Positions 9,994-21,721 of a stretch of 64,000 nt of DNA are shown piece after piece (within the stretch, counting starts at the first letter, position 1; each line of letters starts with the position of its first letter). The notes under the pieces are model-generated. The model was not told the origin of the DNA. It saw nothing but the letters and a program-made list of their open reading frames with translations, and searched no databases. The DNA lies in the NCBI GenBank assembly GCA_020310875.1, contig CM035439.1:135922753-135986752 (forward strand), read 5' to 3'. The position numbers and the translations under genes were made by a program. Source of the DNA: Ceratopteris richardii. Taxonomy: Eukaryota; Streptophyta; Polypodiopsida; Polypodiales; Pteridaceae.

Positions 9994-11079
9994 AAGAACT
10001 ATTGATTTCTGATGATGAAGTCTTGCCTGGTAGTTCACTTGTGCAGACTGTTCTGAATGGTCTTCTTGACTCATATCAGAGTTTTGCTTCTACTCTTCAT
10101 TTGATGATGCTCCAAATGCCTTAACATTTGAGGAGTGTTCTATTGGAGGAAGATTAGTCTAGGCAAAACAGGTCCATTATGTGTGTTGCAGATCAAGCTT
10201 TCCTGGCTAGTCAAAAGGGCAAAGGTAAATGTATCTCTTCTACTAGTAAGCAGAAATCTACTAATTCCGCATAATCAAAGAAGGATGATAGAGATGAGAA
10301 GAAAACAAAAAAGTAGAAATTGTTTTGCAAATAATCTAAAGCAAATGATCATGTCATAAAGAGTTGTCCAAAACTGGCTACTAATAGGCTGGAATTAAGA
10401 AACAAAGGTACAATAGAAGGGGAGAGTAGGCTATTGCCGAACTTCCTTTACATTAAAAAAATAGGCTGGAATGGTTGTTGTAGAGACCTCTACACCCAAA
10501 ATAGAGTCTGTTAATCTTCTGTGAAATGAAGAATGGGCATTTACCACTGTTTGCAGTTATGACACATCTTCTCATGAACAGTGTTTGTCTGTAGTAGACT
10601 CCGATGTTTGGTACTTTGAGAGTGGGGCAACCAGACATATTACCTCGCAGTGCAGTTTCTTTACTTCACTCAAGCCTGTCCCTACAAGGAATACTATCAC
10701 ATGCACCAACAACTCCTCTTATCCTGTCATGGGATTTGGTAAGATCATTTTGACTACTGCTGATGGTAGTTCTTTTACATTGTCAGATACTTTATTTGTG
10801 CGAGGGATCAAGAAGAATCTGTTATCAATTTCAGCTCTAGCCAAGATTGGCTTGGTTGTGAAATTTGTTGATGACATATGTATAGTTCATGATCTGTCAA
10901 ATGGCGATGTCATTATTGCTTATGGAATTTTATGTCGTGGGCTATATAAGCTCATAGACTATGAAAAATCTATGAATGATTCAGCATGTGCAGTACATGA
11001 TTCTCAGGCATTGTCAGATGCAAAGCTTTGGCATGCAAGCTTTGGTCATCTAAATTTTGCTATGCCTGCAAAAATCTGA
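9994..11079 (+). pseudogene. Copia-B gag and protease region (fossil)
   Basis: The coding text matches Copia-1 Gag from about the middle onward (VQTVLNGL, LMM...NALTFEE), then the knuckle-linker region. A protease-to-pre-integrase frame of 164 codons runs 10585-11079, with SGATRHITSQCSFF near its start and LWHASFGHLNF near its end. This is the longest preserved block of the copy. It is broken overall. Confidence 0.8.
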
Positions 11080-12445
11080 GATGGTATGCTCTTTTCCCAA
11101 ACTTGAAGCACCTATTAAACATTTATCTGAAGGTTGTATTTTGGGCAAAATGCAGCATTCCTCCTTTGCAAAAGATGGTTCAGTTTGAGATACTAAAAAA
11201 TTGCCACTTGTTCAGAGTGATGTCTGTGGTCCTATGCAAACACCCTCTTTTGGGAACTATCTTTACTTTGTGACTTTCATCGATGATTTTTCTAGGCATG
11301 CATGGGTATATCCATTGAAAGCAAAGTCTGAAGTCTGGCTAAACATGGAATAAAACATCAGTGTACAATGCCATATACACCTCAATAGAATGGAGTTGTT
11401 GAACGCAAGAATAGGTCATTCATGGAGATGGTGAGGTGTATGGTTAAGAGTTAGACTTTACCACATAGTTTTTGGCTTGAGGTTGTCATGTGTGCAGCAT
11501 ATGTAGTTAATAGGTGTCCCACTAAAGCGTTGCAACCTATCACTCCATATGAGGCTTGGCATGGTCGTAAGCCATTTGATGCTCACCTGCATGTTTTTGG
11601 TTGTCTGGCATATGCATTAGTGCCTGAACAACAATGCAGGAAATGGGATGATAAAGCAATGAAATGTATTTTTGTTGGGTACATTTTTGAAAGCAAAGGC
11701 TATCGTATTTTTGTTGTTTTTGTGGAAGATGCTATTCATCCATTACTTTCATGTACTAAGGAGACATCAGTTAGCTCCAAAGACATGTATAACACTTTGC
11801 TGCCTCTTTTTAGAGATGGCTAGTCTAGTGCTAGTCCTAATGAAGCAAGTTCTCAACCTTTGCAGGTTTCATGTGGATGCCGATCATTCCATTTTTGATG
11901 CAGATTTACATGACACACTTGTTGATGAGAGAGATGATATTGAGGAGGCAAAAACTATGCCAAAACGGATTGTGCAAACTTTGCGTGACCACAAATTAGA
12001 TGCATCAATGTCATATCATACTCGTTCAGGCTCTCATAGTGCCTCTTTTGCATCACATTGCTATGTTATGGATGCCTCTAGTGTTTGTGATGAGAATGAG
12101 CCTGTTTTGTTTGATGAAGTACAAAATTCTAAAAATTGGGTGGCTGTTATGCAATCAGAATATGATGTTATCATGAAAAGTGTTACATGGTCTTTATGTT
12201 ACTTTCCTCCTGGCAAGAAGGCCATTAGCACTAGCTAGGTATACAACTCATGGAACAGTTGACAAGTATAAGGCTAGGCTTGTTGCAAAGGGTTATGTGC
12301 AAGAAAGAGGCTTTGATTTTGATGAGACTTTTGCACCTACATGTCAAATGACTATTGTTTGCAGCATCTTATTAGAGCGTTTATTATTCACTAATTTGGT
12401 CAGCACATTGCATAGAATCTTGTTTGTGCTTTCAGCCTGGCCATT
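11080..12445 (+). pseudogene. Copia-B integrase, linker and RT start (fossil)
   Basis: The integrase core has [18 protein letters not shown] near 11275-11325. The integrase tail has NRCPTKALQPITPYEAWHGR near 11510-11570 and CLAYALVPEQ. An acidic linker follows, then the RT N-terminal block with KARLVAKGYVQERGFDFDET near 12270-12330. The region is broken. Confidence 0.8.
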
Positions 12446-12449
12446 TGCT

Positions 12450-13330
12450 TGTGGATGATAGGGGGAAAACTTCTTGTGTATCACCAAGAACTCTTGAAGA
12501 AGATTTTCAATGACTTCATTCAAGAAGTGAGTCCCTCTATCACTTAGTAGCTCTATAGGTAGCTCGTATCAAGTGAACACATTCTCGAATAAGAACTTAG
12601 CGATTGTTTGAGCATCGTTTTTCATTGTGGCTTTTACTTCGACCCACTTGGTTAGATAGTCTGTGGCCACAATGATGTATTCAGCATGTGAACCCTTAGC
12701 TGGGGGATTAATAGGACCTACAAAGTCTATTCCCCACTTAGAGAATGCACGTCCTCCCATCATAGGTTTCAATGGCATCTCATCTTTACGTATAGGGTAC
12801 TGAGTTTGCTGGCAAACATCACACCGCTTCACATAGGTATGTGCATCCATGTGAGGGTTGGCCACCACAAACCTGCAAATAGTATTGCCTTGATTACCTG
12901 ATGTGGACCAAAGTGTCCCCCTGCTACACCTTGGTGAGTAGTTTCCAAGACCTTAAGATATTCACTCTCATGGACACATAATCGAAGATATCCATCTTTT
13001 CCACGCTTGTATAGATTATCCCCAATGAGGGCGTAATCTAGGGCTTCTTGTTCTAAACTTCTTTGCCTGGCCAATGTCATATCTTGAGGGAATGTTTTCG
13101 TCCTCAGAAAAGGTTACTAGTGGTTCACTCCAATCTGGCACTATGGACACTTGATAAAGAGTGGCATGTTCCACGGGTGGTTTAGTGCAGTAGATTGGGC
13201 ATTCCTTGGACAACTTATGGACATCAGCTTCCATAGTCGGCCAATGCACTCCGAGTCTCCTTAGTGTCTGTAAAGTTCTTTGCCTCGAATAGTGTTGCTC
13301 TAATGCACCTACATGTGCTAATTGCAACCA
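12450..13330 (-). pseudogene. Gypsy-B integrase region (fossil)
   Basis: On the minus strand the H2C2 zinc-binding part (THQGVAGGHFG ... CDVCQQTQYP) lies near 12800-12950. KWGIDFVGPINPPAKG and ATDYLTKWVEVKAT lie near 12630-12745, and RGTHFLNEVIENLLQEF follows near 12480-12560. Upstream linker sequence reaches about 13330. The block is broken. Confidence 0.85.
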
Positions 13331-13479
13331 TTTTGCGTACTCATCCTCTTCTACACATCAGGCTAATATTCCTTGATCTGTATGCTTGTACATACTCCCT
13401 GCCATGATATGGTACTTCTGGGCCTTTACTACCTCCTTATCTCGAGTGTTTACTACTAGATGTTTGGGCCCGTATGTCA

Positions 13480-13870
13480 ACATTGGCACTTATGTCTTGG
13501 CCCACTGAGGTACAACTTCCAAATTAAACAAGTAAGCATGAGGAAGGTCATCTGATACTCCTTGTGGGGCCTCTCCGGATGTGAGCCTAGAGAGATGATC
13601 TGTTGTCAAATGAGTTTTGCCTTTCCTCACCACAACCTCAAAGTCATATTCCATTAGCAAGAGAAACCATCTCACCAATCTACCTATATTGCATGGCTTG
13701 TTTACCAAGTACAACAATGCTTGGTGATCAGTAAAAAATTTAAACTTATTTGCAAGCAAATAGTGTCTAAACTTTTTAACTGCATACACCATGCCTAATC
13801 CTTCTCATTCAGTGGTGGTATAGTTTTGTTCAGCTGCATTCAATTGTCTACTAGCATAGGCAATTGGAAG
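13480..13870 (-). pseudogene. Gypsy-B RNase H region (fossil)
   Basis: The minus strand encodes VYAVKKFRHYLLANKFKFFT, then LLYLVNKPCNIGRLVRWFLL and KGKTHLTTDHLSRL, the typical second half of a gypsy RNase H. The first half (HVDASNYAIGCVLAQ, about 13900-13950) is continuous with RT. Confidence 0.85.
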
Positions 13871-14945
13871 ATCCATATTACCTTCACCAGTAGGTTGTGC
13901 AAGCACACATCCAATAGCATAGTTGGATGCATCCACATGCACATGGAATGGCTTGTTCCAATCTGGTGTGGTCAAGATTAGTGCTAAACATAATCTCTGT
14001 TTAAGCTCATTGAAAGAATTCTCACACTCATCTGTCCACTCAAAGTTGGTCAAAAGAGCATACAGAGGCTTTGCGATGACGGAATACATATGAATGAATC
14101 GGCGATAGTAGCCACAATGCCCCATGAAAGCCTGTACCTCCTTGACATTCTTTGGCCTAGGTAGCTCTGCAATGGCTCTCACTTTCTCCTCATCTGTGGA
14201 TATGCCATTCTTTGACACTATGTGTCCTAGAATCTTGCCTTGCTTGACCATGAAAACACACTTTTCTGGATTCAGGAAGACTTGATATTCTCTACATTTG
14301 TCAAAGATTTGCTTGAGTTCAGGTATATGTATCTGTCTAATGTTGGAATGAGCATAGAGATCATCAACATAGACTTCTAAATTCTTTCTCAAGAATTCCT
14401 TAAACACATGACACATCTGCCTCTGAAAGATTGTGGGCGCATTGGTAAGCCCAAATGGCATTACTCTAAAGGCAAATATGCCCCACTCCGTGGCAAAAGT
14501 CATCTTATGCTGATCTTCCAGAGCTATGGCTATCTGATTGTAACTAGAAAATCCATCAAGGAAGCTGTACACTTCCTTGCCTGCTACTCTTTCTAATAGA
14601 TGCTCAGTGATCGGTAGCGGATAGTTATCTCAAATAGTGGCTGCATTAACCTTCTTCAAGTTAATGCACACACATAGCTTTCCATTCTTCTTGGGCACCA
14701 CTACAATGGGGGATACCCACTCAGTGTGCTCAATTTCATAGATAAATCTAGCTTCAACCAAGCGATCTATCTCTTCTTTGATCTTGGCAGCATAGTTATC
14801 GTTGTATGTGTATGGCTTCTGTTTAGAAGGTTTGGCATCTGAGGTCATGGCAATCGTGTGAGAGCATATGTCAGGGTCTACACATTTTAAATCCTTGTAG
14901 CTCCAAGCGAATACATCTCTGTATTCTCTTAGCAAAGCTATCAAC
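13805..14945 (-). pseudogene. Gypsy-B reverse transcriptase region (fossil)
   Basis: The minus strand encodes gypsy RT: WVSPIVVVPKKNGKLCVCIN near 14640-14720, FLDGFSSYNQIAIALEDQHK near 14500-14565, TNAPTIFQRQM, the catalytic box LEVYVDDLYAHS near 14340-14385, and LGHIVSKNGISTDEEKVRAI. It matches Gypsy-E and Gypsy-G closely in wording. It is broken. Confidence 0.9.
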
Positions 14946-15740
14946 TCTTGCTCTTCTTCTTTCGTTAGGTCATGTCCTATGTAGGTGCATATTTCTTCTC
15001 CCTCCTCTATGGCTACAACTATTTCTTAGTGGTTTCTTTGTTATCATATGCCTCTCCTGATTGTGCCTCTCGTTTAGGAATTCTTATCATAACTCTCCTA
15101 TCATCCATTTCATACTTCTTAAAGTTTTCAGGGACCTCAAACAAAGATTCTTCCTCCTCGGGTGTGACTTCCTTCTTCTTTCCTTTCTTGCCTTCACTCT
15201 TGGTGGCCACTTGTGTGGTTAACCTTACATCATTTGTAATTTCCTCGTGTCTCTGAGGGTAAGCTTCTACTTCATAGAAGTACTCTTCATCTGATGCAAA
15301 AGGTGGGTCCATAATGATTGACTCTAGATCAAAGTCACTTGCATCCTCGAATGCATCATTGTTAGGTTCACATTCTTTAAGAACAGAATCAACCATGATT
15401 GGCTCTATAGAGAAGACTCAAATGTCATAGCCATCCTCATCACAGTCAGGTGTCCATTGTTCTTCATTGATGGCTACATCCATTGTTGCTAGAATTTCCG
15501 CCTAACCATGAGGTTCAAACTCTTCGTCAGGAAATACTACATGTGCATAGGTTGGGTCTTGAATTGATCTATGGGTTTCCTTCGCACCTATCTCTCTGGC
15601 TTTTTCTCTATTCTCTTCTTCTACTGCTACTTTACACATCCATAAGTGAGTGTCTTCATGCATCCATGAGGATCATGATCTTATGGAATGCACTGACTTA
15701 GTGTCATCTTTGGCTCTATGAATGGGGTTCCATTGGATGG
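14946..15740 (-). pseudogene. Gypsy-B spacer between protease and RT (fossil)
   Basis: Minus-strand coding-like sequence rich in Asp/Glu lies here, for example ECEPNNDAFEDASDFDLESI near 15310-15380 and EGKKGKKKEVTPEEEESLFE near 15130-15190. It belongs to the pol frame but matches no domain that I know. Homologous acidic spacers sit at 25260-26090 in Gypsy-E and 60170-61050 in Gypsy-G. Confidence 0.6.
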
Positions 15741-16240
15741 GGGGTACATCTCTATGAGAGTAATCCTTGAAATTAACTTTGGTCATGACACCCAAGTGTT
15801 GCAAGTACAAGGAATTGGTTCTCCAATCCTGTACCACTTGCAAGTGTCGCATAAATGGTCTTCCCAAAATCATCTCATAGGCATGATTTTTGCTAAAGTC
15901 ACATATAGCAAAAGTATGCTCGAACTCAACACCACATGCAGTGAGAGTTATTCCTTCTAGCAATCCCAAGGGTCGCTCAATGTGACCATCGGACATCTGC
16001 AGTTTCATTATCGTGGGCCTGAGTGCTGGCTTGCCCCAATGCTTCCATAGGGAAGTGGTAGCAGTTGCAACACCTGCACCTGAGTCTAGAATGGCCTTGC
16101 TTGTGTATCCTTGATGGGTAATGGGAAGATAGGTGTTCCCTTCTTCGCCTTCACTCATGTCTCCAATTTTATCCAAGGGTATTTTAGGCACTGTTCTATG
16201 AGATCCTATCTGGGAATGAAGTTTTGCTACTTCTGGCACT
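15740..16240 (-). pseudogene. Gypsy-B aspartic protease region (fossil)
   Basis: The minus strand encodes YTSKAILDSGAGVATATTSL (catalytic DSG near 16080), then LQMSDGHIERPLGLLEGITL and YEMILGRPFMRHL. That is the layout of a retropepsin-like protease (flap region, then hydrophobic-GRP block). Clear counterparts are in Gypsy-E (26100-26515) and Gypsy-G (61050-61400). Confidence 0.85.
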
Positions 16241-16485
16241 TGATTAGCTACATGTTTCTATAGTTCTGGTCTAACCTTGAGTAGCTCTTCTAAAGTGAGA
16301 TTGCACTACACTTTAGTGTTCTTGACCGCCTCCATGTTCCTAGATATGACTGAGTCTTTGTTTCTTACCATGACCGTGGGTGCTCTCATGCAAGTAGACT
16401 TTGCTTCCCATGGGCCTGTGAAATGGGGTAGTTCTTGTAAGGAGTTAGACTCAAAGTCTAATCTCTCATGAGATTAGGTACTCTC

Positions 16486-19265
16486 CTACTCTCCATAAAT
16501 AGAAGGAATGTCTTGTGGGAATTGATCATGCACGTCATCCACAAGTTCAATGGGAGAAGGGATTTGACTTTCTTTAGCCCATTTCTCTTCTTGAATCTCC
16601 CGAAGGAACTCAGGTGAATACCTATTCATAGAAGAAGAGGTGTCTGGTTCAGTGGGATTAGGCACATAAGATTCCTGGGGGGGAATGCTTATTCTTTTAC
16701 TTGCCTCATCTCTTCCTTGGGGGTTTCCTTCCTTGGTAGATCTTGCAATTATGCTCTCTAACTTCTCTAATAGCCCATCAAAATGCAATTGTGCCTTAGC
16801 TGAGCAAGAGTAGTTGAAAAGGCGATTGGCTTCAAACATGGTACGGGCCAATGCTACCATTTTAGCACAAATCCTGGTTCTCTCTATCTCTAAATCAGCT
16901 CTAGGGTAACATTTCTCATGATCTGTCACATTTGGCCCTTCTTGGATTCTGGCCTGATATGCCTTAAGCATCATGTCTATGTCTTCAGGAGTGGGGACAG
17001 CCAATACTGATCCTACTCTAGGGGGTGGTGGAGTTGTATGCGGTGGGTTGGAAGGTGGTAGGGATGAAGGTGGTGGTGGTATGTGAGAGTGTGTTTGAGA
17101 GGTAAGTTCAATAATTTTGGCTTTTGTTTCTCTTATGCTTTCTCCTAATTCGCTCATCTTCTTATACCATTGTCTTTTCATCCTCTCTCGGCTATCTTTC
17201 CAGGCTCTCATCGGTTTCTTGGTTATGCTCTCAGTTTCACTAACCTCGGCACTCTTTTCTTGGCCTATACATTGGTTCTGTTGCAAAGCCTGAGCTCAGG
17301 TGACCACTTGCACCGGTGCATTGGAAGTTACACTTCCTGTTGAGTCTACTACTAATCCAATAACATTGATAGGAGTGATTTTTGGCATATTATTGGGGTT
17401 CTTTGGGAAATCTCATAAGAGATGGTCCTTTCCGCAATCTTGACAAAAGCCTTGAATTGTCACGGATTGGGGTTGTGTAGGGAGAGGCATTCGGCAATCA
17501 CGAATGAGGTGACCTCCTTGACATCTGTAGCATGGTCCTCTAGGAAATGGGGGTCTTACTTGCCTAGGTTGAGATCTAGAGTTGGGGTTGGCGTACATGA
17601 CGTTTGCATACTCTGGCTCCCAACTAGGTTCACTTGGTTCTTCACTATAGTAAGACTCACCATGTTTAGGAGACTGCATGTAGTAAGCCTGCGGGCTATC
17701 AATATGTGTAGAATCAAAGCTATGGTCACTGGGGTCACTTTCCAAAAGTAATGGAGTTACCGGGACTATAGCTCTATTCAAATTTTCTTCTCTAGATGCA
17801 TACTTTACGGGAATCACATTGGCTAGAGCAGGAGGTTGTTGGGCTAGCGCTGGTTGGGGTCTCTGCTGGGCCTGATATTGTGGTTGGTAGGTTTGTTGAG
17901 GCCTAGCATAGTGTTGTGGTGGGTACTGGTTCTGGTATCTTCCTTGTTGCTGATGTGGCTGATGGTTATTTTGTCTGACAGCTTGTTTGTTATAAGGGTA
18001 GTCTTGTGCGGTGTGGTTGGTGTATCTTGGCTCTATCGTGCAATACTAGCTACTGGGATTCACTTGGGGTTGCGCCATAATAGGACATACACTCGCCAAA
18101 TGGTCACCTCCACAGGTATAGCATCGTCTCACTAGGGTAAATCAGGGTATCTGTTTGCTCAAGACACCTATTTTTTGAGCTACTTTCTCTGCTAGTTCCT
18201 CAATAGACATAGATTGTCTAGTAGAGAGGCTGGAAGAGCTATCCCAATCTTTGTAGATTTTTGAAAGCTCCGGCTCCTCTCCTAGATTATCCTCAATGTC
18301 TATGCACATGCGAACACACTCTTCTATGGTTCTAGGGTCCTTCAAGTACACATATGATCTCAACTTTGTACTCAGCAGTCCATCTAGGAATAAAACCACT
18401 TGTTTGGATGGTGTGGGTAACTCAAGAATAGGACACCTCTTTAGGTATTGCCTAAACCTCCTTCCTACCGTCGAACTGTCTCTTGAGGTGTCTACTTGAA
18501 GCTATGGATCAATAAGGAAGTATTATGCCTTATACCACTCTTAGAGAATTTAGTGATGAAAGCCTCTAGAAGTTGGTCTATGCTCGTGAACTGTCTCTCA
18601 TTCAGTGGTTGAAACCATGTAAGGGCTGTGTTCCTAAGGGTTAGACCAAAAGCATTGTACTGCGTGAATAGGTCCTCAATTTGTTAAGCTCTCAAGACTT
18701 GCCTAAACTCGGCCACATGATCGTATGGGTCTCCCGTGCCATCGAAGTAATTTTTCATGGACTTAACCAGCTGAGTTGGCCTCAAGCTCCTAGTGTGTTC
18801 TCTAGGATCAGCATTTCTTAGGTTCCTTGGGGCTCTAGGTCTCTTGGTTTCTTCTCTATCCGTCTCTGTACACATCCTTTCTCTTCCCAAGGGGTTGGCA
18901 AAACTTACCTCTGGCCTATCTCTACTTCTATCCCTCTGAACCCCATGAGCTTGGGATGTTCCAGATCCTTGGTGGCCATACGAGACATTAGATCTTAGTT
19001 GGGGAAAAATAAATTCACCCTTCCAAGTGTAGGCATGTCTACCATGTTCTGAGACCACAAAGATCCTCTCCAAAGTATTGTCTAAATAGGTCACTTTGCC
19101 TGGGCTATCAGGATCTTTTAAAATAAGGTATTCGAGTTGCGTCTTGTAAGGGCCTTCGACCCTTTGTAAGTATGGCAGGCCTGAACTTCCTGTGGGTCTC
19201 TCCATACCATGAGACATCTCAGACTCGCTAGTTTCAGAGCTAGAGTAGTGCGAATAGTGGCTCAA
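16486..19265 (-). pseudogene. Gypsy-B gag region (fossil)
   Basis: Minus-strand Gag text starts at the ATG at 19265. The N-terminal part has a Ser-rich start and LVKSMKNYFDGTGDPYDHVA near 18710-18780, typical of plant gypsy Gag. VYLKDPRTIEECVRMCIDIE lies near 18290-18350. A CCHC knuckle (CYRCQGGHLIRDC) lies near 17490-17530, followed by a second Cys-rich GFCQDCGKDH. A proline-rich, basic C-terminal part (PPPPSSLPPSNPPHTTPPPP) sits near 17030-17090. Gag would build the particle. The region is broken. Confidence 0.8.
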
Positions 19266-21042
19266 CTGCTGGGCCCAAGACCTAGAAGTATGATTGACAC
19301 TAGCCTCTGAAGACCTAAGACTCTGCCTATTTCTCCCTAGGTGTCATCCTGATCTAAGGTTCATATGCCTAATTGAATAACCCCAATTTCCCCAAGTACA
19401 ACCTCTTTGCTGATTCATTCTTATCAATCACTGGATTCTTTTTATTTTGTTATCGTGTTTAGGATCTTGTCTGATTTTGCGTCATCAAGAATACTTGAGT
19501 TAATTTTCGCTCTTTAAGTTGATCGTACCACGTTAAGTTCTTTCCTTTATAGTTATCGGTCACACACAGATTATCTCTTGACTTGAACTTGATTTCTTAG
19601 ATAGTCTTTAACTTGTTTCATGCCTATCGTCGCCCTAAAGTACTTCCAACACTCTGCGTTCTTAGCCTAAGCTAGGAATTGACTGAGGGAGTTAAGAGAA
19701 TTTCCAACCTCAAGCTCTTTGCCTTTTTAGTGCTAGTTGAGCCTCGGACACACTTGCCCAAGCCCAATGATCACCTTGCCACAGTTGCTTGAACTCCTTG
19801 CTTGCACACCTCAGACCTGTGAAATGTTACCAGTTAGCAATGGTCTTGACCACACTATATGGACAAACACTCTTCAACATGCACTAAAAAGTATAGACTC
19901 CTCCTTCCCTTTTTGCCCTAAAAAGTATTCTCACTCCCTAGTAGCGACTGATGGTCCACACAAATTTACCTATACTAAAACTCCACGTATTAATTTTAGA
20001 AAAAACGGAACAAAATTATAGCAATCGGAGTTCGTATGAAGAAGTTATGGCCAATCAGGCACTCGGAAGTCAAAACAGGTGAAACAGGTACTCAATAATA
20101 GCTCAGAGTGATTTCTAAGGCCTCTTTATACTCTAGATTTTCCCAATTTTGGCCAAGGATAAGTTTAATTTTTTTTTACCAAATAAATATGCCGAATTCG
20201 CCCGTCAATCACGATCGAGTGGTCTATCAATCGCAATTGATGTGTCAGTCACGATCGACGTGTTGGTCGTAGGCCCGAAAATTTCGTCAATCATGGTCAA
20301 ATGATCGTTGACTGAGTCGGTTGCGATTGACAAGTCAGTCGTGATTGACAGGTCAATCGCGATCGATGGGTCCGTCGTGGCTGTCAGTCCCGATTGATGG
20401 GTCGATCGCGATTGACACGTGGCACGCAAAAAGTTTGTTGGTCGTGGTCAGTCGGTCCTTGACTCTATCAATCGCGATCGACGTCTCAGTCGCGATTGAC
20501 AAGTCCGTTGGCAAGTGTCTGTCATCCTTTGTCGATCGCGATTGACATGTCGATCGCGATGGACATGTCGATCGCGATTGACAAAAAACTGAGGAATTTT
20601 AAAATTTCAAACACATATTCAAGATGCTCTAGGCCTACACATCACATTTATGCACTTAGTTTAGCAAAAGGTTCACTTTTTTTGTCGGTCGCAATTGACA
20701 GAGGTCAATGCCTCGAGACCTGCACAATAAAAAATTTTACTTGTTGGAGGTGGTACAGCTGCTGGAGATGCCAGTTCATGCAAAAAATCTCAGAAAAACA
20801 CGCAATAACATAAGCATGCAAACACTCTCTCACTCTCTCTCACAAGTGAAATGAGGGGAATGGTATGGGTATGGTGATATGACCAAAAACTAAAATTTTT
20901 GCGACGATGGAGATGGAGGTGGGAGATGGTGATGATGATGATGATAGTGACGAAAATAAGAGGTAATAGATAAAAGGGAAGAAAATACCTATGACTCCAA
21001 TGTCTCAACTCTACGTCTTACCATCACACGCTCGTCCTCAAA
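19266..21042 (-). other. Gypsy-B untranslated leader
   Basis: About 1.8 kb lies between gag and the primer site with no supported reading frame. It contains the palindrome-rich minisatellite at 20200-20600 and a purine/pyrimidine-skewed part with GATGATGATGATGATG near 20930. The gag-proximal part (19660-19830) is related to the Gypsy-E leader (28390-28560). Confidence 0.65.
20200..20600. repeat. Palindrome-rich degenerate minisatellite in Gypsy-B leader
   Basis: At least fifteen variants of GTCRATCGCGATYGAC lie spaced by about 17-40 bases. The core TCAATCGCGATTGA is a perfect palindrome. The last units (20531-20581) are head-to-tail with 17-18-bp spacing, separated by ATG or CATG. An isolated variant lies at 20683-20700. 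CpG density is far above that of the flanks. Confidence 0.85.
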
Positions 21043-21066
21043 GCTCGATCCCTGGCAACAACACCA
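21043..21066 (-). other. Primer binding site of Gypsy-B (Asp-tRNA type)
   Basis: The minus strand starts TGGTGTTGTTGCCAGGGATC, which resembles the tRNA-Asp primer site TGGCGCCGTTGCCGGGGATC with a few differences that are mostly transitions. It lies eight bases inside the LTR. Asp-type primers are used by Athila/Tat-like plant gypsy elements. Confidence 0.65.
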
Positions 21067-21074
21067 AAATTTGG

Positions 21075-21709
21075 TGTAGTTTAGTGATGAGTAGCACCTC
21101 CTTTAATGTCAATCCGGGAAGACGTGAGGATGGTATGAAGACCTCGAACAAGTTATAGCACAAATGTGTGAGTGAGAAGCACACACATGCACACACATAC
21201 ACACACATGTGCACACACGGCAAGACAAGGAGAGAAACAATGGAGTTCTTTAGATTACTCAAAAACTCTCATACAAATTCAATTCTGCAACAAGCTCCCC
21301 TTAAAAATGAGCTCTCTACCTCTATTTATAGTTTTTGACTAGCTTTGGTCCTGTCCAGACCTAGTGTCCGGCCTAGTTAAAAATCAGGTTCTAGGGCTAT
21401 TTTGGAGGCTCAAACGAGCTCTGAAAATTATGAAAATTGGTACATAAATAGTATTGGTACTCTTCAAGCTTGAGGACTCCTCGGCTTGCACAAAATGGAG
21501 TAGGAATAAGCAAAAATGGTAAATGATATTTACAATGATGTGAAGTGATTGAGATCACTATTTGGGAAGTATTGCTTCATGGAAAAATTCTAGGGCATAT
21601 TTGCCAGATCTGCGTTGACTACTTTGCCTACTTGTTCCTTGCTCTGACTCCCTTCTTTGGCTTCCTTGTCTTGTAAGTCCTTGACTGCCCTGACCACTGC
21701 CAACAACAC
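21075..21709 (-). repeat. LTR-Y, copy 1 (5' LTR of Gypsy-B)
   Basis: The start is TGTAG and the end is about CCAACAACA. It is related to LTR-Y copy 2 (62195-62803). Both carry AGCACCTCC or ACCACCTCC, a CA-rich tract (21178-21218), GAGCTCTCTA..CTCTTTTTATAG-type sequence and CTTGCACAAAATGGAGT or a variant. The first half is also related to LTR-X. The right boundary is approximate. Confidence 0.65.
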
Positions 21710-21721
21710 CCTTGGTTCTCA

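Larger units (their letters stand above)
9917..12445 (+). mobile_element. Copia-B, Ty1/copia element, broken
   Basis: A plus-strand copy of the Copia-1 family. Parts in order are an LTR start (9917-9993), gag (to about 10560), protease (10585 onward), integrase (about 11020-11700), integrase tail and linker, and the beginning of RT (about 12120-12445). It meets minus-strand Gypsy-B at about 12446. It is broken with many interruptions. No 3' LTR and no target-site copies are seen. Confidence 0.85.
12446..21709 (-). mobile_element. Gypsy-B, Ty3/gypsy retrotransposon, long, broken
   Basis: Minus-strand gypsy with 5' LTR (21075-21709), Asp-type primer site, about 1.8-kb leader with a palindrome-rich array, gag with CCHC knuckle, protease, RT, RNase H and integrase in that order. 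The order PR-RT-RH-IN identifies gypsy. The Asp-type primer and the absence of a chromodomain suggest a non-chromovirus (Tat/Athila-like) lineage, which is an inference. It is broken, with roughly ten or more interruptions. No 3' LTR is present where it meets Copia-B. Confidence 0.85.

Noticed and set aside
20200-20600. Regularly spaced short palindromes as a possible CRISPR-like array
   Set aside because: The units vary in sequence and spacing, spacers are not unique fixed-length inserts, no cas genes are present and the setting is a plant retroelement leader. It is a degenerate minisatellite.
21178-21218. CA-rich tract as an independent microsatellite locus
   Set aside because: The same tract occurs at the matching place in LTR-Y copy 2 and LTR-X copy 2, so it is an inherited part of the LTR.
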